Source: Camelimonas abortus
Lineage (GTDB): Bacteria; Pseudomonadota; Alphaproteobacteria; Rhizobiales; Beijerinckiaceae
DNA length: 5,559 bases
Direction: 5' to 3' (one strand)
NCBI RefSeq assembly: GCF_042647165.1
Contig: NZ_JBHRUV010000104.1
Positions 1 through 5,559 of this stretch are shown piece after piece (the stretch's first letter is position 1; every line of letters begins with the position of its first letter). The notes beneath the pieces are model-generated. The model did not search any database, was not told the origin of the DNA, and worked only from the letters and a program-made list of their open reading frames with translations. The position numbers and the translations under genes are program-made.

Positions 1-14
1 GCCGTGAGCCGCGC

Positions 15-53
15 CGTCGCGCCCGCCGCCGGGCGGGGCGCGGCGACGCTTTT
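15..53 (+). terminator. Terminator-like hairpin at the left edge
   Basis: The arm CGTCGC at 15-20 can pair with GCGACG at 43-48. Inside it, CCCGCC at 22-27 pairs with GGCGGG at 32-37 around a four-base loop, with a small asymmetric bulge between the two stems. Four T residues follow at 50-53, as in an intrinsic terminator read on the plus strand. It would end a plus-strand transcript entering from outside the window. A TGA at 5-7 could be the stop of such a gene, but too little coding sequence is visible to say so. The T run is short and GC palindromes are common at this composition. Confidence 0.4.
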
Positions 54-170
54 GCCGGCGACGCGCTGGCGCGGACGGCGTTCCGCCCGGCTGCGCGGGC
101 GACGCGCCGGCGGCCGGGTTTCCCTGCCCGGAGCGGCGCCGGCCCGCTGGTGGAAAGCCCCGCCAGGGCG

Positions 171-198
171 TTGACCTCGCGCGTCAGGCGAATATCAT
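171..198 (+). promoter_or_regulatory. Promoter of tRNA-Leu
   Basis: TTGACC at 171-176 matches five of six bases of the sigma-70 -35 box. TATCAT at 193-198 is a fair -10 box, and the spacer is 16 bases. The predicted start of transcription, near 204-206, lies only a few bases before the mature tRNA 5' end at 210, so the 5' leader removed by RNase P would be very short. The AT-rich -10 stands out from its GC-rich surroundings. Confidence 0.7.
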
Positions 199-209
199 TC
201 GCGGCAAGT

Positions 210-294
210 GCCCCTGTGGTGGAATTGGTAGACGCGCTCGACTCAAAATCGAGTTCCGAAAGGAGTGCTGGTTCGAGGCCGGCCAGGGGCACCA
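210..294 (+). tRNA. tRNA-Leu, anticodon CAA
   Basis: This is a complete class II tRNA that delivers leucine to UUG codons. The acceptor arm GCCCCTG (210-216) pairs with CAGGGGC (284-290), followed by discriminator A291 and an encoded CCA (292-294). The D arm carries GTGG...TTGGTAGAC. The anticodon stem CTCGA/TCGAG (237-241 and 249-253) encloses the loop CTCAAAA, which puts anticodon CAA at 244-246. The long variable arm 254-266 contains the hairpin TCC-GAAA-GGA, typical of leucine tRNAs. The T arm is GCTGG-TTCGAGG-CCGGC (267-283). Discriminator A and the long variable arm agree with leucine identity. No intron or pseudogene sign is visible. Confidence 0.98.
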
Positions 295-550
295 ATCCCC
301 CCCCTTTCCCGCTTCTTCCGCCCCGCTGCAGTCTTCCGGGGGCGGGTCCGTCCGGGGCGCCCGGGCGTGGCCATGCCTGTCAAGGGCGGCGGCGCGCCGC
401 AGGCCGCCGCGCGAAAGACGTTCAAAATCCGCCCTCCTTCCCATTTTTGCGTTTCTGCGGGCCGCGGAAACGGTTAACTCGCGGCGTCCGTCGCCGGCGC
501 GGCCAGCGAACCCGCCCTCCGGCGCGCGGACCAGGCAGGAAGGAGAGGCC
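295..550. other. Non-coding gap between tRNA-Leu and the Rid gene
   Basis: These 256 bases hold no convincing gene. A run of eight C starts directly after the tRNA (297-304). CCGCCCC (318-324) can pair with GGGGCGG (339-345), but no T run follows, so a tRNA terminator is not supported. The stretch at about 411-478 is less GC-rich than its surroundings and is where I would expect the Rid promoter. Possible boxes there, such as TTGCGT at 447-452 or GTTAAC at 473-478, are weak or badly spaced. Open frames through this part overlap the tRNA or are antisense and have no ribosome site. Confidence 0.6.
540..545 (+). promoter_or_regulatory. Ribosome binding site of the Rid gene
   Basis: AAGGAG at 540-545 lies five bases before ATG at 551. 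It is a near-consensus Shine-Dalgarno sequence and fixes the start codon, which also gives the usual length for this family. Confidence 0.85.
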
Positions 551-892
551 ATGAGCATCCGTCGCATCCAGACCGGTCCGCGCATGAGCGAGGCCGTCGT
601 CTACAACAACACCGTCTATCTGGCCGGCCAGGTGGCCGCCGGCGACACCGTCGCCGGGCAGACGCGCGCCATTCTCGCCCAGATCGACGCGCTGCTGGCG
701 GAAGCCGGCACGGACAGGTCGAAGCTGGTCTCGGCCACCATCTACCTCACCGATATCGCCACGTTCGGCGAAATGAACGCCGAGTGGGAGAAATGGGTGT
801 CGCCGGGCAATACCCCGGCCCGCGCCACCGTCGAGGCCCGCCTCGCCGCGCCGGAATACCGGGTTGAGATCCAGGTGGTGGCGGCGCTCTGA
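551..892 (+). CDS. RidA/YjgF/UK114 family protein, YoaB-like
   Basis: A complete 113-residue protein. Proteins of this cytosolic, usually trimeric family hydrolyse reactive enamine/imine intermediates such as 2-aminoacrylate to keto acids and ammonia, protecting PLP-dependent enzymes. The whole length is one Rid domain. The N-terminal strands hold VYLAGQV (22-28). The helix at about 33-53 leads to ATIYLTD (62-68). The C-terminal signature is TPARATVEARL (88-98), then EIQVVAAL to the end. Arg91 in PARAT lines up with the catalytic arginine of RidA (Arg105 in E. coli), and Glu106 with the C-terminal active-site glutamate. The opening pattern MSIRRIQTGPRMSEAV and NNTVYLAGQ resemble E. coli YoaB more than RidA itself, so I give no gene symbol. 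The exact substrate cannot be told from sequence. It stands alone, with a strong ribosome site before it and a hairpin after it. Confidence 0.93.
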   Translation: MSIRRIQTGPRMSEAVVYNNTVYLAGQVAAGDTVAGQTRAILAQIDALLAEAGTDRSKLVSATIYLTDIATFGEMNAEWEKWVSPGNTPARATVEARLAAPEYRVEIQVVAAL

Positions 893-908
893 CAGCAGGC
901 CCGCCGCA

Positions 909-926
909 GCGCCCGCCGGCGGGCGC
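909..926. repeat. Perfect 18-base GC palindrome
   Basis: GCGCCCGCC is followed directly by its reverse complement GGCGGGCGC. It sits in the 103-base gap between the converging Rid and CAP genes. It may be part of a shared transcription-termination region, or chance at this base composition. Confidence 0.4.
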
Positions 927-930
927 CCGC

Positions 931-963
931 AGGGGCGCGGATCCCGTCCGGGGCCGCGCCTTT
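931..963 (+). terminator. Terminator-like hairpin after the Rid gene
   Basis: AGGGGCGCGG (931-940) pairs with CCGCGCCTTT (954-963), seven Watson-Crick pairs at the top continuing into G-T and A-T pairs at the base. The 13-base loop can form a further CCC/GGG mini-stem. Only three T residues follow the GC part, so as an intrinsic terminator it is moderate. It lies 38 bases after the Rid stop and between two converging genes, which suits a terminator. A perfect 18-base palindrome just before it (909-926) could add to the block. Confidence 0.45.
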
Positions 964-995
964 CGCATGTCCGGGCGGGCGCCGGCGCGCGCCGG

Positions 996-1505
996 TCACT
1001 CGGCCAGCACCAGCGCCCAGAAAGTTCCGTAACGCTGGCCGGGGGCGTCGGCGCGGGCGAAGCCGATGCGGCGCATCTTCGGGTCCAGCATGTTGCGGTT
1101 GTGGCCGGCCGAGCGTTTCCAGCGTTCGATCGCCGCCGCCGCGTCGCGGGCGCCGGCGCCCAGGTTCTCGGCCGCCGCGCCGGGCGCGCCGTAACGCGCC
1201 ATGCGGCCGGCGAAATCGCCGTGATCCAGCCGGCCGAGGCGCGCCGTCGCCGCCGCCTGCTCGGCCGCCGGGGCGTTCAGCGCCGGATCGACGCGCACCG
1301 GCCCGAGGCCGTGGGCGGCGCGCCAGGCGCTGACCAGCCGCGCGGCGGCCGGCGCGTCGGCGGTGGAGACGCTCACCGGCCCGGCCTGCCGGGCCGGCTC
1401 CGTGGCGCAGGCGGCGAGGGCAAGGGCGAGGGCGGCCGCAGCGGCCGCCGGGCGCAGTCTGGCGCGGGCGTTCATGGCGTGAAGGGCAGGGCCACTGACA
1501 GTCAT
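996..1505 (-). CDS. CAP-domain (SCP-like) lipoprotein
   Basis: A complete 169-residue protein of the CAP superfamily (cysteine-rich secretory / antigen 5 / PR-1 fold). The N-terminus has arginines, then an alanine/leucine-rich hydrophobic stretch (about 19-31) ending in the lipobox LAAC with Cys33, so it should be a lipid-anchored envelope protein. Ala34 after the cysteine gives no inner-membrane retention signal. The CAP domain spans about 53-169: RLDHGDF with His95, AENLGAG with Glu113, ERWKRSAGHNRNML with His135 (the CAP signature region), IGFARA, and a final strand YGTFWALVLAE. The role of bacterial CAP proteins is mostly unknown; I infer none beyond envelope location. The start at 1505 has AGGA seven bases upstream. 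Met11 (1475) also precedes the signal peptide but has no ribosome site. The frame stays open far upstream through an alternative frame of gyrB, so no stop bounds the start. It lies 146 bases after gyrB, beyond a strong terminator. Confidence 0.87.
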   Translation of the reverse strand: MTVSGPALHAMNARARLRPAAAAAALALALAACATEPARQAGPVSVSTADAPAAARLVSAWRAAHGLGPVRVDPALNAPAAEQAAATARLGRLDHGDFAGRMARYGAPGAAAENLGAGARDAAAAIERWKRSAGHNRNMLDPKMRRIGFARADAPGQRYGTFWALVLAE

Positions 1506-1512
1506 GCCGCTG

Positions 1513-1516
1513 TCCT
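1513..1516 (-). promoter_or_regulatory. Ribosome binding site of the CAP gene
   Basis: On the minus strand AGGA (1516 to 1513, in context CAGGAC) lies seven bases before ATG at 1505. It favours this start over the downstream in-frame ATG at 1475, which has no purine-rich site. No clear promoter is visible between here and the gyrB terminator. Confidence 0.6.
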
Positions 1517-1588
1517 GCCGGGGAAATCGGGCGGGAAGCGGGCGCGGCGCCGCGCGCCGGCGTCGCAGGCGGCGGACGGCGGAAACGG

Positions 1589-1615
1589 AAAAGGGCGACG
1601 CCGCCGGCGCCGCCC
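1589..1615 (-). terminator. Intrinsic terminator of gyrB
   Basis: Read on the minus strand, GGGCGGCGC pairs with GCGTCGCCC around a five-base CGGCG loop (1615 to 1593), giving nine base pairs including one G-T. TTTT (1592 to 1589) follows directly. It begins 36 bases after the gyrB stop. Another tight hairpin (1629-1647, eight pairs, GGG loop on the plus strand) lies between the stop and this terminator but has no T run. Confidence 0.75.
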
Positions 1616-1651
1616 GTTTCCGTGAGGACGCGCCGCGGGGCGGCGCGCCGG

Positions 1652-4081
<2,430 letters not shown>

Positions 4082-4086
4082 CTGGT

Positions 4087-4091
4087 TCCCT
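4087..4091 (-). promoter_or_regulatory. Ribosome binding site of gyrB
   Basis: On the minus strand AGGGA lies five bases before ATG at 4081. This supports that start over the upstream in-frame ATG at 4150, which is preceded by a C-rich run. Confidence 0.7.
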
Positions 4092-4180
4092 GGGTCGCCT
4101 TGCGGGGCATGTCCCGGACGGCTGGCTCGTCGAGGGGCCGCCGGGCGCATGGGGGATGGCGCGCCTCGCGCGCGCGTACA

Positions 4181-4211
4181 TTACGAATACGAATCCTGCG
4201 CCTTATATAAG
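4181..4211 (-). promoter_or_regulatory. Candidate gyrB promoter in an AT-rich island
   Basis: This is one of the few AT-rich patches in the window, about 100-130 bases before gyrB. The palindrome CTTATATAAG (4202-4211) offers a minus-strand -10 such as TATAAG (4207 to 4202, five of six matches). The -35 region upstream is GC-rich and weak (for example TGGCGC), as can occur with activator-dependent promoters. A tandem repeat ACGAAT-ACGAAT (plus strand, 4183-4194) and a GAATC site (4191-4195) would lie around the predicted transcription start. Position and composition support a promoter. The exact boxes are uncertain. Confidence 0.45.
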
Positions 4212-4274
4212 CGCTTCCCGCGCCTTGCGCCAGCCGCACGGGCGGCCGGAACGCGCCGCCGCGTCCTGGTCCCC

Positions 4275-4304
4275 AAAAGGGGCAGGGCAGGCTCCAGCAG
4301 CCCC
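4275..4304 (-). terminator. Candidate terminator after recF
   Basis: On the minus strand GGGGC (4304 to 4300) pairs with GCCCC (4283 to 4279), followed directly by TTTT (4278 to 4275). The 16-base loop can form a small competing hairpin (GGCT/AGCC). It begins 10 bases after the recF stop. The stem is short, so termination may be partial and some recF transcripts may read on into gyrB. Confidence 0.4.
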
Positions 4305-4314
4305 GCAGGCCGTT

Positions 4315-5496
4315 TCAGGCGGGCGTTTCGCTCACGGCGCCGGGGCGCACGTAATACACGCGCGAGTCGCCCGGCAGGTCGGCGAACAGGGCCGGGTCGG
4401 CGCCGGTCATCCAGACCTGCGAGCCCAGCCCCGCCAGCTCCTCATACAGCGCCCGCCGGCGGCCGGGGTCGAGATGGGCGGCGATCTCGTCCAGCAGCAC
4501 CACCGGGGCGATGCCGCTCATGGCCGCCACCAGCCGGGCGTGGGCGAGGGCGAGGCCGATGAGCAGCGCCTTCTGTTCGCCGGTGGAGCACAGCTCCGCC
4601 GGCATGTCGCGCGGTCCGTGCCAGACGGCGAGGTTGGTGGTCTGCGGGCCGGCCAGCGCCCGGCCGGCGGCGCGGTCGCGGGCGCGGCCCTCGCGCAGCA
4701 GGGCGCGGAAATGGTCCTCCACGTCCAGCGCCGGCATGGTCGCCACCATCTCCTCGATCACGCCCTCCAGCTTCAGCCCTGCCCACGGGAAGGCGGAGGG
4801 CGCGCCCTGGCGGGCGGCGGCGAGGGCCGCGAGGCGGTCGGCGGTTTCGCGCCGGGCCGAGGCCACCGCGACGCCAAGCTCGGCCAGCTCGCGCTCCACC
4901 GCGTCCAGCCAGGCGCTGTCGGCGTAAGGATCCTCCAGCAGCCGGTTGCGCGAGCGCAGGGCGCGCTCGAAGGCGCTGACCCGCGCGCCGTGCGCCGCGT
5001 CCACCGCCAGCACCAGCCGGTCGAGATAACGGCGCCGGTCGCCGGGCGGGCCGGCGAACAGCCCGTCCTGGGCCGGCGTCAGCCACACGATGCGCAGGTA
5101 ATCGGCGAAGGCGGCCGGCGAGGAGACGGTCTCGCCGTCGATGCGGCTGCGGCGGGCGAGGGCGCCGGCGCGGTTCTCCAGCGCGACGCCGAGGCGGGCG
5201 CCGCCGCTGCTCTCCCCGTCAAGGGTGAGCGACACGGCGAAGGCGGGCGCGGGCGTGGCCGGCGCGCCCTGCGCCGCCGGCAGCAGCCGGCGCATGTCGC
5301 GCAGCTCCGCCCGCCGCAGGCCCCGGCCGGGCGTGAACAGCGAGATCGCCTCCAGCAGGTTGGTCTTGCCCGCGCCATTGTCGCCGGCCAGGGCGACGAG
5401 GCTGGCGCCGGCGCGCAGGTCCAGCGCCGCATAGCTGCGGAAGTCCTGCAGCATCACGCGGGTGACGCGCGGGCGGATGGGCGGCCTTGCGGTCAT
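4315..5496 (-). CDS. recF: DNA replication and repair protein RecF
   Basis: A complete 393-residue RecF, an SMC-like ABC ATPase that works with RecO and RecR to load RecA at single-strand gaps and stalled forks. MLQDFRSYAALDL (15-27) is the usual RecF opening, followed by Walker A GDNGAGKT (38-45). GPPGDRRRYLD (149-159) matches most of RecF signature 1. CSTGEQKALLIGLALAHA (from 303) is the ABC signature, and VVLLDE (332-337) is Walker B with Asp336 and Glu337, leading into signature 2, HLDPGRR. The ATPase core therefore looks intact. One oddity is that the usual family motif GPHRxDL before the signature reads GPQTTNL here (283-289), with no frame break. The start at 5496 has only a weak GGATA about six bases upstream. 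Met15 is possible but would cut into the first strand. It is slightly longer than E. coli RecF. Upstream dnaN would be expected but lies outside. Confidence 0.97.
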   Translation of the reverse strand: MTARPPIRPRVTRVMLQDFRSYAALDLRAGASLVALAGDNGAGKTNLLEAISLFTPGRGLRRAELRDMRRLLPAAQGAPATPAPAFAVSLTLDGESSGGARLGVALENRAGALARRSRIDGETVSSPAAFADYLRIVWLTPAQDGLFAGPPGDRRRYLDRLVLAVDAAHGARVSAFERALRSRNRLLEDPYADSAWLDAVERELAELGVAVASARRETADRLAALAAARQGAPSAFPWAGLKLEGVIEEMVATMPALDVEDHFRALLREGRARDRAAGRALAGPQTTNLAVWHGPRDMPAELCSTGEQKALLIGLALAHARLVAAMSGIAPVVLLDEIAAHLDPGRRRALYEELAGLGSQVWMTGADPALFADLPGDSRVYYVRPGAVSETPA

Positions 5497-5526
5497 GGGT
5501 GCTATCCGCGCCGGCGCAGGACGCCG

Positions 5527-5542
5527 GCCCTGTCGTCAGGGC
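5527..5542. other. Hairpin upstream of recF
   Basis: GCCCTG (5527-5532) and CAGGGC (5537-5542) form a perfect six-pair stem with a four-base TCGT loop. It lies in the non-coding 63 bases between recF and the right edge. No T run follows on either strand, so I do not call it an intrinsic terminator. It may mark the gap after the preceding gene of a dnaN-recF unit. Confidence 0.4.
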
Positions 5543-5559
5543 GCCGCGCGGGCGGCGCG

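Noticed and set aside
297..304. Run of eight C as a phase-variation tract
   Set aside because: It lies between a tRNA and a distant gene, outside any coding frame or promoter spacer, so slippage would have no evident effect.
210..310. tRNA-Leu as an integration site for a mobile element
   Set aside because: No integrase, no repeated copy of the tRNA 3' end and no change in composition are visible in the window.
4082..4150. GyrB start 23 codons upstream at 4150
   Set aside because: No Shine-Dalgarno sequence lies before it, the added residues are not family-like, and the ATG at 4081 has a well-placed AGGGA.

Overview
The window is very GC-rich (about 70% or more by eye) and carries four complete protein genes and one tRNA gene. 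Nothing in it looks mobile. The GyrB and RecF sequences, the recF-then-gyrB gene order and the base composition suggest an alphaproteobacterium, possibly from the Caulobacterales/Maricaulales side. That placement is inferred from remembered family resemblance, not from a search.

Layout. Positions 1-209 hold no gene. They contain a terminator-like hairpin at the left edge (15-53) and a good promoter (171-198) that drives a leucine tRNA gene with anticodon CAA (210-294, CCA encoded). A 256-base non-coding gap follows. Next is a small plus-strand gene for a RidA/YjgF/UK114-family protein of the YoaB-like type (551-892), followed by a terminator-like hairpin. The rest is on the minus strand. Read in its own direction, the order is recF (5496 to 4315), a 233-base gap with a recF terminator candidate and an AT-rich gyrB promoter candidate, gyrB (4081 to 1652), a strong terminator (1615 to 1589), and a small CAP-domain lipoprotein gene (1505 to 996). 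The lipoprotein gene and the Rid gene converge.

How the genes relate. RecF (loading of recombinase at gapped DNA) and GyrB (ATPase subunit of DNA gyrase) belong to the conserved replication and repair neighbourhood that often begins with dnaA and dnaN. dnaN may lie just beyond the right edge. Here gyrB appears to be at least partly uncoupled from recF, because a terminator and a promoter-like island separate them. The CAP lipoprotein lies beyond the gyrB terminator, so it is probably an independent gene. The tRNA and the Rid protein are housekeeping functions with no evident link to the rest.

I did not find a new multi-gene system. The points most worth checking are a diverged family motif in RecF (GPQTTN where GPHRxD is expected) and the unusual gyrB leader, which has a tandem ACGAAT repeat, a GANTC site and an alternating CG tract.
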